From positions 3,038,001-3,102,000 of the forward strand of contig CBDDCH010000002.1 of the NCBI GenBank assembly GCA_965226215.1: a DNA stretch of 64,000 nt, written 5' to 3'. Below the pieces are notes generated by a model that did no database searches, was not told where the DNA came from, and saw only the letters and a program-made list of their open reading frames with translations. Source of the stretch: G963668345 sp965226215 (GTDB lineage: Bacteria > Acidobacteriota > Terriglobia > Bryobacterales > UBA6623). The first letter of the stretch is position 1. Each line of letters begins with the position of its first letter. This document shows, in pieces, positions 1 through 8,993 of the stretch. The position numbers were made by a program, and so were the translations under genes.

Positions 1-1
1 C

Positions 2-1006
2 CATCTCTTTGAGCCGTCGATCGCCCGTGAGATGCTGGAGATCCCTTTAGCCCAAGGCGAAATCAGCCTTGCCGTGGATAGGGATATTTGTAATTCCCTC
101 GTCGACATGGGGGATGTCACCCGAGTCAAGACGGAAGGGGGGAAGATCAACAACATCGGCAAGGGCTTAACGGACTTCAATGGCTTTGACACGGGGATTT
201 TCGTCTCTACTCCCGCCGTTTTCGACGCGCTGGAGCGTTGCGCGGAGGAGTCCGGCGATACCAGCCTGTCTGGAGCGGTGCGGGTTCTCGCCGCCGAGGG
301 CCGGGCCAAGGCAGTCGATATTAACGGCCATTTTTGGATCGATGTAGATGATCCCGCAGCCGTCAGGCGAGCGGAGAACGTGCTCTTGGCCGATTTAGGG
401 GACAAGCCCAATGACGGTCCTATGTCGCGGCACTTGAACCGACCCTTATCCGTGAGGATTTCCCGCCGGCTTGTCAACTACGGCATCACCCCTAATCAAG
501 TATCCCTGTTTTCGTTCCTTTGTTCCGTGCTGGCGGCTGGCCTGTTCGCAGTGGGCGGCTACCTCGCCCTTTTGCTGGGCGGTTTTCTGGCACAGTTCGC
601 CTCGGTCGTCGATGGCTGCGATGGCGAAGTGGCGCGGCTGAAGTTCCGAACCAGCGCCTACGGAGGCTGGTTCGATGCGGTACTGGACCGTTACGCCGAC
701 GCCTTGCTGCTTTTCGGCCTCACCTGGCACGCCTACGCCGACAAGACGGATAGCCTCATCCTATTGACCGGATTTCTGGCGATTATCGGTTCCTTTATGG
801 TGAGCTATACGGCGGACAAATACGACCGCCTCATGCGCGCCCGTATCCGGCACGGCAAGGGATTCCGTCTGGGCCGCGATGTGCGTGTCCTTCTGATATT
901 CCTCGGCGCCCTGCTCAACCAAGCTGCTCTGACGCTGGTCGTTATTGCCGCTGTGATGAACATTGAAACCGTACGCCGCGTCATCGTCTGCCGGGACCAT
1001 GGATAG
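2..1006 (+). CDS. Bifunctional inositol-1-phosphate cytidylyltransferase / di-myo-inositol-phosphate-phosphate synthase, 5' partial
   Basis: The gene is open at the left edge: the frame reads HLFEPSIARE before the first internal Met, so the true start lies outside the window. The first ~120 residues look like the C-terminal half of a nucleotidyltransferase domain (VTRV, GFDTGIF, DISLSGAV-like and WIDVDDP segments). From about residue 130 a CDP-alcohol phosphatidyltransferase domain follows, with the signature DGCDGEVAR...G...D...DRYAD at about 194-223 (numbered from the first Met) and several membrane helices. In the known family the enzyme makes CDP-inositol and condenses it with inositol-1-phosphate to phosphorylated di-myo-inositol phosphate, a compatible solute of thermophiles. 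In a mesophile the product could instead be an inositol phospholipid precursor. The stop codon overlaps the next gene by 8 bp, which implies translational coupling. Confidence 0.8.
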   Translation, partial: HLFEPSIAREMLEIPLAQGEISLAVDRDICNSLVDMGDVTRVKTEGGKINNIGKGLTDFNGFDTGIFVSTPAVFDALERCAEESGDTSLSGAVRVLAAEGRAKAVDINGHFWIDVDDPAAVRRAENVLLADLGDKPNDGPMSRHLNRPLSVRISRRLVNYGITPNQVSLFSFLCSVLAAGLFAVGGYLALLLGGFLAQFASVVDGCDGEVARLKFRTSAYGGWFDAVLDRYADALLLFGLTWHAYADKTDSLILLTGFLAIIGSFMVSYTADKYDRLMRARIRHGKGFRLGRDVRVLLIFLGALLNQAALTLVVIAAVMNIETVRRVIVCRDHG

Positions 1007-1709
1007 CATAGAAAGCACAAAACAAAGAATCAGAGCGACGATCGCGACTTCCAAGGTCCCGGAAGACCCTCTGCATGCTGAAAACACACTTGAGTGGGTG
1101 TTAAGGCTCGATGCCAAAGCCGGACAGGCATTGCAGATCGCCGCTCTCGCTCACGATATCGACCGGGCCGTTGAGAGACGGAAAGTGCGTCGCCGCGACT
1201 ATGACGACTATGAGGCATTCAAGGCTGCCCATGCGCGTAACGGGGCGAACATCCTGCGAGCGATCCTGGAGGAGTGCGCTGTCTCCAAGCCGACCGCGGA
1301 CGAGGCTTGCCGGCTGGTAGTACGTCATGAGGTTGGAGGTGATTACCGCTCTGATCTGCTGAAGGATGCAGACAGCATTTCGTACTTCGAGGTCAATATG
1401 CCGTTCTACTACGAACGCGAAGGCTGGGAGGAGACGAAGCGTCGTTCTATTTGGGGCTATCGGCGTCTCTCAGCGCGAGGGAGAGAGATCGCGAACAGCA
1501 TCACCTACGACGACGAGGCGTTAACACGTCTGCTAAAGGAGGTGATGCGAGAAAGCTTGTCGCAAAGAGTAACCATGTCCGCGAATCGACTTCAAGCATG
1601 TGAATCGAAGCATGTGAATCGACAGGCAGGCGAAGTCAATCGGGACCGTGATGAACGTTCGAAACGATACGCCGCGTCTTCCTCTGGCGGGATCGTGCGT
1701 AGAACGTGA
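999..1709 (+). CDS. HD-domain protein, predicted metal-dependent phosphohydrolase
   Basis: ATG 999 lies inside the end of the preceding gene (8-bp overlap) and is preferred to ATG 963, which overlaps much more. Putative HD-type metal ligands are visible: H26 (HAENT), H52-D53 (AHDID), H78, H110 (VRHE) and D124 (DADS). HD proteins usually hydrolyse phosphate esters; the substrate here is unknown, but coupling to the inositol-phosphate enzyme suggests a role in the same pathway (inference). After about residue 190 the protein enters sequence that is a decayed copy of the gene's own 5' region, so the tail of about 45 residues is probably not part of the original fold. A 14-bp unit (AGCATGTGAATCGA) is repeated directly near 1595-1622. 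Confidence 0.7.
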   Translation: MDSIESTKQRIRATIATSKVPEDPLHAENTLEWVLRLDAKAGQALQIAALAHDIDRAVERRKVRRRDYDDYEAFKAAHARNGANILRAILEECAVSKPTADEACRLVVRHEVGGDYRSDLLKDADSISYFEVNMPFYYEREGWEETKRRSIWGYRRLSARGREIANSITYDDEALTRLLKEVMRESLSQRVTMSANRLQACESKHVNRQAGEVNRDRDERSKRYAASSSGGIVRRT

Positions 1710-1803
1710 TCGTAGGTAGAATAAGATGCGCCAAATGGAGAGTCAGAGCAACGGTCGTGGGCTGTAAGGTCCCGGAAGGCCTCCGCCATGCTGAGAGAAC
1801 TCG
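1648..1803 (+). repeat. Degenerate duplication of the 951-1086 region
   Basis: Positions 1648-1803 align with 951-1086. Both start GTGATGAAC, continue through TACGCCGCGTC and TCTG.CGGGA, and later share AGTCAGAGC/AATCAGAGC, AGGTCCCGGAAG and CATGCTGA. The original spans the end of the synthase gene and the start of the HD gene, so a tandem duplication seems to have decayed here. No intact second HD gene follows. The alignment was made by eye and contains several indels. Confidence 0.6.
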
Positions 1804-1856
1804 TATGGGACTTGCAATAAGTAAGACGAGCAACTAGGCTTGGGATAGTTTCCGTA

Positions 1857-2846
1857 TCATTTTTTCCTGAATGAAGTGGAAATACTCCTGTCCTTATTGA
1901 GGTCTTCGCACACCTGTGGCGGCCATTCCGTTTTGGGCCGAAAGTTGTACCTCAACAAGTAGCGGTCAAGAACACTGTTGTTCCACAATGAGACCAGGAC
2001 CATCTTCTTCCGGCGAAGGATGCCTCGGACGTCCACGGGCTTAGAAAAGTCGAGAAAGTCCTCCCAGGTTCCGCTAAACCTCTTCGGCCACTTTCTCGCC
2101 AGCGGCGAGGATGCCGCTCGCGGCCCGACCCTGGAGAGTTTCTCGAACGTTCCCCGGTTGTACTTCTCCAACGAGATTTCTCTGTCGAGCGGGTAATAGT
2201 CGCTCTCGGTGTCGCCATGATCCGCCACGATTGTTAGGTTGCGCCAACCGGCGGGCATCGTCCCGTGCTTGCCCCACTGCACGCTAACGGCCGGCTGCCC
2301 GCCAGACCGATGGGCCTCTTCGAGCGCGGCGGGGAGGGCCCGTAAAATCAGTCCGTGAAAATAGGTGAAGTAATCGACGACCCGCTCTCGCCTTTCATCC
2401 AGGCGGACCCACATCAGTTCGTGATCGCAAGGGTCGTTGTCGTCGGGAAAGTCGATGTCATCCTCCCAAAAGAAGTGGTAGGCAATCCAGGGCGCGTTTG
2501 GATGGATGACAGCAGCTGCGTCTCGGAGACCGAATGGCTCACTCGGCGTGGCGAACACCCGAGGAGCAAATCGCAACGCCAGCTTCAGTTCGGCTTCGGA
2601 AGGCGCGCGTGGCGGATCTGCGCTGAGGACGCGTTTGTAAGCCCCGCTTGCTTCGTCTAACTGGCGCTTTAGGTGTACGTCCAGTGCCTCTCTATTGGCC
2701 TGCCGTGCCTCCGTCACCTGGCCATCGCAGGTAGGCTGCAGGTCAACACGCTGTCCGTAACTCAGGGCTACCAATAGAGCCATTCCGGCGATTCCTTTGC
2801 TTCCCTCCACAGAACCCCATAAAAGAGAGGACGTCGGTCGAAGCAT
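1857..2846 (-). CDS. Exported hypothetical protein
   Basis: I do not recognise the family. The chosen start (ATG at 2846) gives an N-terminus with a hydrophobic stretch (IAGMALLVALSYG) that could be a signal peptide. The same frame stays open upstream to 3167, but that extension has no protein-like character. The mature part (329 residues in total) has an acidic, aromatic core with FFWEDDIDFPDDNDPCDHE and YFTYFHG, and a C-terminal region with WEDFLDFSKP and VLVSLWNNSVLDRYLLRYNF. One cysteine lies in the acidic segment. The gene is convergent with the HD gene and has no operon partner. Confidence 0.6.
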   Translation of the reverse strand: MLRPTSSLLWGSVEGSKGIAGMALLVALSYGQRVDLQPTCDGQVTEARQANREALDVHLKRQLDEASGAYKRVLSADPPRAPSEAELKLALRFAPRVFATPSEPFGLRDAAAVIHPNAPWIAYHFFWEDDIDFPDDNDPCDHELMWVRLDERRERVVDYFTYFHGLILRALPAALEEAHRSGGQPAVSVQWGKHGTMPAGWRNLTIVADHGDTESDYYPLDREISLEKYNRGTFEKLSRVGPRAASSPLARKWPKRFSGTWEDFLDFSKPVDVRGILRRKKMVLVSLWNNSVLDRYLLRYNFRPKTEWPPQVCEDLNKDRSISTSFRKK

Positions 2847-3374
2847 CACGGGTACAATTGATTGACAAAGTCCACTGTAAGGTGGGCGAGCAACCCTGCA
2901 GGCCGTAACACGAGTGAAGCTTGAGCAGGCCTCGAAAGCGAAGTCGTGGACGCCGACCCGCCTTGGAAACGGGGAAGGCAGCACGAGCCGGGAAGCCACC
3001 GACACGCGCACTGGCTTGGTCCACCGGGGTAAGGAGCACGGCATGCCGGGAAGGCAGATCGCGTTAGAGAGGGAGACCCCGTGTCGGTGGAGCATGGTAC
3101 CAACGCCATCGGAAGGGATGGCGGCCGGCACTGGGAGTCGGACAGGGCCATAAGAGGGAATGGGCATTGCCCATTAAACCCGCTTCCTCGCTACTACGAA
3201 CCTAGCCGCCACCCTCTCGCCTGCCACCGACTTCCTGGTTTTCGCCAGTCGCTTTCGCGACGGGACGAGGAGGGTTTCACCAGTTGCTTAGCATTCAAAT
3301 TGTCGACATCGGCACGCAACTGATGGAAGCTTTCGCCGGCCTCGAGCGAACGCGAGAAGTTTTAGTAGGGATGG
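2847..3374. other. Intergenic region without a recognisable gene
   Basis: Between the exported hypothetical and the YeiH-like gene, both on the minus strand. Long open frames on both strands reflect base composition; none has a family resemblance. A purine-rich plus-strand stretch (about 2980-3160) could fold, but I could not match it to a known RNA class. Confidence 0.4.
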
Positions 3375-4589
3375 TCAAAGCGAAGGCGGGAATAGCTTTA
3401 GCACGGTCAGGCTGGCGGCCCCGACCACGAGCGCTGCGGTCAGCCCGACCACCATCGGCCGCCAGCCCAGCTTGCGGATTCGGTTCAAGTCCGTGCCCAG
3501 ACCGACCGCCGCCATGGCGATTGCCAGCAACCCGCTGGAGACTCCATCGGCCAGACCGATTACCGCCTGCCAGGTAGCCGGATCGAGAAGTCCGAACGGC
3601 CTGTCTCCGAGATCGCCGATACTGCGGACAGCGGCGAGTCCCAAGTAGGCCAGCACGAACGCCGGGGCCACTTGCTTCAATCGCAAGGCGGCTTTGCGCG
3701 TTTCTTGGGCTTCGGAGCGGCTCACGAGGAAAGCCACCAAGGGGATGATGACAATCATCGACGTGTTGCGGATGAGCTTGGTGACAGTTGCCACATCGAG
3801 CGCTTCCGGTGCCTGGAATTGTTGGCGGTACATCATCGCCGCCCCGGTGACCTGCGCGGTGTCGTGGATGGATGTGCCCAGCAAGTAGCCGGCAAGGTGG
3901 CGGTTGCCGTCGAAGATCATGAATGCGAACAGCGGATAGCACAGCATGGCCAACATGCCGAACAGCGTCACACAGGCGATCGAGTAGCTGACTTCGTCCT
4001 CTTCGGCGTCGATGACCGACGCGGTCGCCGCGATTGCGCTGACTCCGCAGACGCCAGTTCCCACCGCGATCAGATAGCCCTGCTTCACCGAGATCCGCAG
4101 CGCTCGGCTGAGAGGGCCGACCACCAACAAAGCCGTGGAGATGCAACAGAGGATGACGGGCAACCCTGCGACGCCGATCGCCGCGACGGCTGAGAGACTC
4201 AACCGCAAGCCTAGCAAAGAGATTCCAACGCGAAGGACGAAACGCAAACAGCCCCTCAGCCCGGCCTCGTAGGGTCGAGGAATGCCGATCGTATTCCGTA
4301 ACGTCGCGCCTAGCGCGATGGCGAGCGGGATCGAACCGATCGGGCTCTTCTCAAAACCCAGTAGTCCCTCGCCGATCCAGTCCGCTACATAGTGCGCACC
4401 CAAGGCCAGCAACCCGGCCAGAAACAGGCCGGCGGGGAGTTCGGCGAAGTCGTCGAGGCGGCGGTAGAGTTTCGAGGAGCGGGTGTGGGTTTGAACCGCC
4501 GCTGGAGGCGGCAGGCCCTCGTAGCTGTCTAGCCAGGTGGCCCAATGGCTCTCCGTGCGCTGGGTTTTGGTGCTGAGCTGTGAAAGCAT
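3375..4589 (-). CDS. YeiH/YadS-family putative sulfate exporter (UPF0324)
   Basis: A polytopic membrane protein of 404 residues. It has the conserved family pattern: LGATLRN followed by a glycine-rich helix pair (LLGLRLSL), then GTGVCGVSAIAA, EDEVSYSIA, LGTSIHDTAQVTGA and KLIRN near the middle. The family is predicted to export small anions such as sulfate, but few members are characterised. The ~50-residue N-terminal cytoplasmic extension before the first helix is longer than usual, so the start is slightly uncertain. The gene runs away from IS1380 copy 1, with a relic of a GMC oxidoreductase immediately upstream on the same strand. Confidence 0.8.
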   Translation of the reverse strand: MLSQLSTKTQRTESHWATWLDSYEGLPPPAAVQTHTRSSKLYRRLDDFAELPAGLFLAGLLALGAHYVADWIGEGLLGFEKSPIGSIPLAIALGATLRNTIGIPRPYEAGLRGCLRFVLRVGISLLGLRLSLSAVAAIGVAGLPVILCCISTALLVVGPLSRALRISVKQGYLIAVGTGVCGVSAIAATASVIDAEEDEVSYSIACVTLFGMLAMLCYPLFAFMIFDGNRHLAGYLLGTSIHDTAQVTGAAMMYRQQFQAPEALDVATVTKLIRNTSMIVIIPLVAFLVSRSEAQETRKAALRLKQVAPAFVLAYLGLAAVRSIGDLGDRPFGLLDPATWQAVIGLADGVSSGLLAIAMAAVGLGTDLNRIRKLGWRPMVVGLTAALVVGAASLTVLKLFPPSL

Positions 4590-4601
4590 TGGAGGTACAA
4601 G

Positions 4602-4832
4602 TTAAGCAGTCGCAGAAGATTGAAATTTGGAAAAAACGTGCGGCAGCACCATTCACTCGGTAAAGTCGGCCGGGGTAATCTTCTTGCCGGCTTCCAGCAC
4701 GGCGACGCGCATCCGGCTTCAGTCAATTGCTTGGCAGCGAAGCCTCCCGTCGCCCCCGAGCCGACTACGACGGCGTCGAAAACGTCACGGTTACGGTCGA
4801 TGATCTGCAGCACTCGTCTTACTCTACTTCAA
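4602..4832 (-). pseudogene. GMC oxidoreductase N-terminal fragment
   Basis: Only the FAD-binding N-terminus survives. A GTG frame near 4813 encodes DAVVVGSGATGGFAAKQLTE, the dinucleotide-binding motif of GMC oxidoreductases. The frame then shifts by one base: the next frame continues MRVAVLEAGKKITPADFTE, exactly as the family does, and ends at a TGA. The remaining several hundred residues are missing. The fragment abuts the IS1380 end, which has no target duplication here, so the rest was probably lost by a deletion associated with the element. Confidence 0.65.
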
Positions 4833-6493
4833 CCAGGATTTCCGATTTGGCTCCTCTGACGGCACGAGTCTACACCCTCACCCGGCGAAGCGCAACCATT
4901 TCTCCACCCGAAAGAGGCGGCGGCTGAGGCGGGACCGATCGAGCCCCCTTCTTGCCCCTCATGGGGGCTGATCCGCCGCTGCGAAGTCAATTTCGCAGAC
5001 ACCCTTCCGAGCTTCCGTCCTCAGTACTCAGGTTTCGCATTCGGCAAGTCGCGTGCTACCCGCCCGGCACAGGCAGCGCCCAGATCCTCCGCAGCATGTC
5101 GCCAAACAGGCGCCGGTTCAGATGTCCCTCCGCGAACAAGAGCCAGTAATACCGCGCGTGTTTAATTAGCCGTCCGCCCGTCTTCATCAGCCGGTGCTGC
5201 AAGCTCGTCAGCGACCAGCTCTTGATCCGTTGCGGCAGCCCCAGCCGCCGCCACAAGTTGCCCAGGTTATAGGCCAGCACGCTGAGCTGCAAGCGCACCT
5301 CGTTCGCCCGGAAGCGATGGCACGACAGCCGCGTCCAGTGCGTCGCTTGCTTACCTTCTTTGATCCACTGCTCCGCCGTGCCGCGCTTGTTGTAGAAACG
5401 CACCACCGACCGGCTTGGCAAGCTCATGTTCGTCACGATAAAACCGACGCGCGCGAATAGCTCGCCCTGGTGGTGCTCGACCTTGGCGACAACTCGTCTG
5501 GGCCCCTTCCAGCTCTCCGCCTGATAGCGAAAGCTCTTGTAGCGCACTAGCGGCTTGCGGCCGGGCCTCCCCGGCGGACGAAACAGGATGTCTTCGATCT
5601 CCAGCTCCAGGCTCTTATTGGCCGGAATGCGGATCGCGTAGCCCGCGCCGCGCTCCTCCAGTGCTTCGTAGATCTCGGGCTTGGCGAAGGCGGCATCGGC
5701 GCGAAAGGTGACCTGTTTGCCTTCGGCCAGTTGGCGCTCGATCTCCGGCAACAATAGCTCATCCCAGTCCTCGGCGCTGTGCACGTTGCCGGGACGCAGC
5801 TTGGCAGCGAGGCAATCACCATGACCGTTGAACAAAAGCAACGGGTGGTAGCAGACCGACTCGAAGTGTCCGTTGTAGGCACTGCCTTCCTGTTGGCCAT
5901 GGACCGGACTCTCGGTGGAGTCCATGTCCAGAACGACCCGCTCGGAGTCGTCGAACGCCTCCGCTTGCCCGACCAGCTCTCGGTTCAGCGCCATCAGCCC
6001 CAGCAGGTTCTCTTCGCTCGCCAGCATCTCCGTCTCGAAGCCGTGCAGCGTCGAGGTCAAGGCCGCACCGCGATCCCAGATCTTCTGCGAGCCGATCAAG
6101 CGAAACGTCGGGTCAGCCGACACTCGGACGGCGTCGTTGACGTCCTCGTAGCCTGCCAAGCGGCTGTAGACCGACTGCCGCAACAGATCAGCGAACGTGA
6201 ACTGCTTGTTTGTGCCTTGCCGGGAGTCGGTGAGATGCTCGCCGATCAGTTTCCCGAGTCCGAGTCGCTCGTCCAACTCCCGAACCAGGATCAAGCCACC
6301 GTCGGAAGTGACGTGCGATCCCTGGAAATCGACTTTCTACGAGCCGTTGAAACTTAGCTGGAATGGCTTGGTTTGTTTTTCACCCATTGGGTGTTGGCCT
6401 CCATGGCGTCCTCATCGGGCTCTAGCCCCTATGAATAAAGACGCTCAAGGCCGCCGGAAGGTCGAGAGGTCTGAATCAAATTGGAAATGCGGG
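4833..6493 (-). mobile_element. IS1380-family insertion sequence, copy 1
   Basis: A 1661-bp element. The left end reads CCAGGATTTCCGATTTGG and the right end, reverse-complemented, CCCGCATTTCCAATTTGA, forming imperfect inverted repeats. The flanking pentamers differ (TTCAA left, TTGAT right), so there is no target duplication. Compare copy 2, which has one. The transposase gene carries a nonsense codon. Confidence 0.9.
5056..6387 (-). pseudogene. IS1380 transposase with early amber codon (copy 1)
   Basis: The full frame is 443 codons from ATG 6387. Codon 17, TTG in copy 3, is TAG here (base 6338). Downstream the frame is intact and could only be translated by re-initiation, for example at TTG 6294 (MILVREL). 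The DDE catalytic core is preserved: VLDMDSTE, FRADAAFAK and YNKRGTAEQWIKEGK. A second difference from the other copies changes an Asp to Gly (AGYAIRIP rather than ADYAIRIP). Confidence 0.85.
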
Positions 6494-6697
6494 TTGATAC
6501 GAGTGACACGGTGCTATTCTATTTGGTTGGGAGCTTCCGAGCACTGTCCGTGTTGGAGATAAGTGAGGATTGATCCCATTACCGGAAACCGGCCGCGATG
6601 ACCTCCGGATCATCACATGCTCGATAACGCTTTCCATTCAGTGCCTTGCTGTGCCGGGACCGTCAATACCTAATTTAACTGTTTTTCGGGAGGCTGC

Positions 6698-6937
6698 ATG
6701 GACGTCGAGCAGCAGGTGAAGAAAATTATTTGTGAACAGCTAAGTGTCGAGGAATCCGAAGTGACGCGAGACGCTTCGTTCGTCGAAGCGCTCGGTGCCG
6801 ATTCACTCGACATCGTAGAGCTGGTCATGGCGCTCGAAGAAGCGTTCAGTATCGACATCCCAGACGAGCAGGCCGAAAAAATCAGAACGGTGGACGACGC
6901 CATCAAGTACGTGGAAAGCAGCATCAAGAAGAAGTGA
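6698..6937 (+). CDS. acpP: Acyl carrier protein
   Basis: A 79-residue acidic protein with the phosphopantetheine attachment motif GADSLDIVELVMALEE; Ser36 is the expected carrier serine. It shuttles acyl chains in type II fatty acid synthesis in the cytoplasm. A good ribosome binding site (CGGGAGG) precedes ATG 6698. The ketosynthase gene follows after 39 bp on the same strand, the classical acpP-fabF order, although fabD and fabG are not in this window. Confidence 0.95.
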   Translation: MDVEQQVKKIICEQLSVEESEVTRDASFVEALGADSLDIVELVMALEEAFSIDIPDEQAEKIRTVDDAIKYVESSIKKK

Positions 6938-6976
6938 ATGCCGTTCGTAACTGGCGGCGGATAGGCGGGAACTAGA

Positions 6977-8233
6977 TTGTCGCGAAGGGTGGTGGTTACC
7001 GGGGTCGGTCTGCTGTCTCCGGTGGGGATCGGAACGGAAGAGACCTGGCAGGCCCTTCGCGAAGGCCGCAACGGCATCGGCCCCATCACGCTGTTTGACC
7101 CCGAGGGTTTCCCCTGTCGGATCGCCGGCGAAGTGAAGCGCTTCGATCCCCTCGACTATGTGGCCAAGAGAGACGTCAAGAAGATGGGGCGATTCATCTT
7201 TTTTGGGATCGCCGGCGCGGAGTTCGCTCTCAGAGCTTCAGGGCTTGCGATTACCCCTGCCGTCGCCGAGCGAGTTGGGGTCTATATTGGCAGCGGCATC
7301 GGCGGGTTCGACGTTATCGAACGGGAGCACCGCGCGCTACTGGAAGGTGGGCCTGGCAGGATCTCGCCTTTTTTTATCCCTGGCAGTATCGTGAATTTGG
7401 CCTCGGGCCAGGTGTCGATCCGGACGGGCGCCAAGGGTCCCAATTCCGCCACCGCGACGGCCTGTACGACGGGCGCGCACGCGGTGGGGGACTCGTTTCG
7501 CATCATCGCACGCGCCGAAGCGGACGTAATGATCTGTGGTGGTACCGAGGCGGCCATCACGCCGATGGGTGTCGGGGGGTTTGCGGCAATGAAGGCCCTC
7601 TCGACCCGCAACGATGATCCCGCGCACGCCTCCCGCCCTTGGGACACCGAGAGGGACGGTTTCGTCGTCGGGGAAGGAGCCGGAATCCTCCTTTTGGAGG
7701 GCCTTGATTTTGCCCTGCGGCGGGGCGCGCCGATTCTGGCCGAGCTCGTCGGTTACGGCATGAGCGGCGACGCCCACCATATTACTTCCCCTCCCGAGGA
7801 TGGAGATGGCGCTTGCCGCGTGATGATGAATGCCATCCAGGACGCCGGGATCTCGCCAGAGCAAATCAGTTACATCAATGCGCATGGAACCTCGACCCCG
7901 GTGGGCGATCGCGTCGAGTCGCAGGGCATCAAGAAAACGTTTGGCGATCACGCCTACAAACTGGCTGTCAGCTCGACCAAATCGATGACCGGACACCTGT
8001 TAGGAGGTGCGGGAGGACTCGAGGCCGGTATCGTAGCCTTGGCGCTGCGTGATCAGGTTGCTCCTCCGACTATTAACCATTTCAACCCCGACCCCGAATG
8101 CGATCTCGACTTCGTTCCTCATCAGTCGCGGGCCATGGAGATAGAATACGCGTTGACGAACTCCTTCGGTTTCGGTGGCACCAACGGCGCGCTCATTCTC
8201 AAGCGATACCCGAGCCGCGATGGGAGCGGCTGA
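6977..8233 (+). CDS. fabF: 3-oxoacyl-[acyl-carrier-protein] synthase II
   Basis: A 418-residue ketosynthase that elongates acyl-ACP with malonyl-ACP. The catalytic triad is present: Cys163 (ATACTTGAH), His303 (NAHGTSTP) and His340 (KSMTGHLLG), as is the C-terminal NSFGFGGTN glycine loop. Translation starts at TTG 6977, the only start that gives the standard SRRVVVTGVG N-terminus. The length is normal for FabF and no residue looks abnormal. It is very likely co-transcribed with acpP. Confidence 0.95.
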   Translation: MSRRVVVTGVGLLSPVGIGTEETWQALREGRNGIGPITLFDPEGFPCRIAGEVKRFDPLDYVAKRDVKKMGRFIFFGIAGAEFALRASGLAITPAVAERVGVYIGSGIGGFDVIEREHRALLEGGPGRISPFFIPGSIVNLASGQVSIRTGAKGPNSATATACTTGAHAVGDSFRIIARAEADVMICGGTEAAITPMGVGGFAAMKALSTRNDDPAHASRPWDTERDGFVVGEGAGILLLEGLDFALRRGAPILAELVGYGMSGDAHHITSPPEDGDGACRVMMNAIQDAGISPEQISYINAHGTSTPVGDRVESQGIKKTFGDHAYKLAVSSTKSMTGHLLGGAGGLEAGIVALALRDQVAPPTINHFNPDPECDLDFVPHQSRAMEIEYALTNSFGFGGTNGALILKRYPSRDGSG

Positions 8234-8270
8234 CGTGAAAGCCGCCGTTCGCTACGGCGTGCCGCGGCGG

Positions 8271-8330
8271 AAGTTCCCGATCATCCGCCTGGCTTCTAAA
8301 TATACGTCACCGAACTTATGAAGCGGACTA
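8271..8330. repeat. Dispersed repeat, partial copy of the 62.4-kb element
   Basis: The sequence from GAAGTTCCCGATC through CTGGCTTCTAA, ATATACGT, ACCGAACTTATGAA and GGACTACT recurs at about 62481-62556 with few substitutions and one short insertion. It lies between fabF and the next gene and overlaps the latter's stop by a few bases. Confidence 0.7.
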
Positions 8331-8843
8331 CTGCGTGGCGAGGAACAACTTAAATCCTGTACGGCTTGATCGGCCACCCTTGCCGATTTGCTGGAACAGG
8401 AAGGAGACGTCATTTCTTTCGCTGTCGGAGAGCGCGTACACGCGGATGACCGCGTTCCACTTGCGACCCTCTTCCTGATACTGGGGCAGCCCCGTCTTGC
8501 TGAAGTGGCGTTCCTGCTCGTCACCGAGCGGATCGGCCGAGGAGCGCATGAAGATGGTTCCCACCAGGGGATTGGAGAACTCGGGCGTTTCGTCATCGTC
8601 TTCCCACAGCTGTCCGCTGACAACAGCTTTGACCTCATCCCCATGCGAAAAGGCCAAAACCGGCTGTTGGTCTTCAAAACGAACTTCGATCTCGAAGTGG
8701 CCTTTCTCGAGAACTGCTCCGTCAGCCGTACGAAGAGCAACCGGCAAGTTCACTTCACCGGCATAACAGGGGGATGGCTCAGCAGCCTCCTGGGCGCCCA
8801 ACAGGCAGGTAACAGCCGCGAAGCAAAGAGTCCTTGCAAACAT
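8328..8843 (-). CDS. Secreted hypothetical protein
   Basis: No family recognised. The N-terminus FARTLCFAAVTCLLGAQEA looks like a signal peptide. ATG 8843 is chosen because it places the hydrophobic stretch directly after an Arg; an upstream ATG at 8876 is also possible, and an AGGAAGG lies between them. The mature part (~150 residues) is rich in beta-type sequence with paired acidic runs (WEDDDETPEF) and conserved-looking aromatic positions. The 3' end runs into a dispersed repeat. It is probably periplasmic or extracellular. Confidence 0.55.
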   Translation of the reverse strand: MFARTLCFAAVTCLLGAQEAAEPSPCYAGEVNLPVALRTADGAVLEKGHFEIEVRFEDQQPVLAFSHGDEVKAVVSGQLWEDDDETPEFSNPLVGTIFMRSSADPLGDEQERHFSKTGLPQYQEEGRKWNAVIRVYALSDSERNDVSFLFQQIGKGGRSSRTGFKLFLATQ

Positions 8844-8993
8844 TACCAACACCGCCTTCCTGGGGGCTAGCTCCATAGCCGTGGCAAGCGTCCCCGAACC
8901 ACACCGATTCTCGGATCTCTCTTCCGAGGTTGCGCCCGTGCGGTCTTACTCTTTGGCTTCCGTATGTACCGCGAAGGTCTGGGTCACGATTTT

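Noticed and set aside
2980..3160. Structured RNA or group II intron remnant
   Set aside because: The purine-rich sequence suggested a fold, but I could not identify a domain V hairpin, a conserved riboswitch box or a reverse transcriptase nearby.
2847..3167. Possible N-terminal extension of the exported hypothetical protein
   Set aside because: The frame is open, but the added ~107 residues look compositional and would bury the signal-like segment in the interior.
5779..6357. Long plus-strand frames opposite the IS1380 transposases
   Set aside because: They recur in all three copies as antisense shadows of the transposase and have no independent features.
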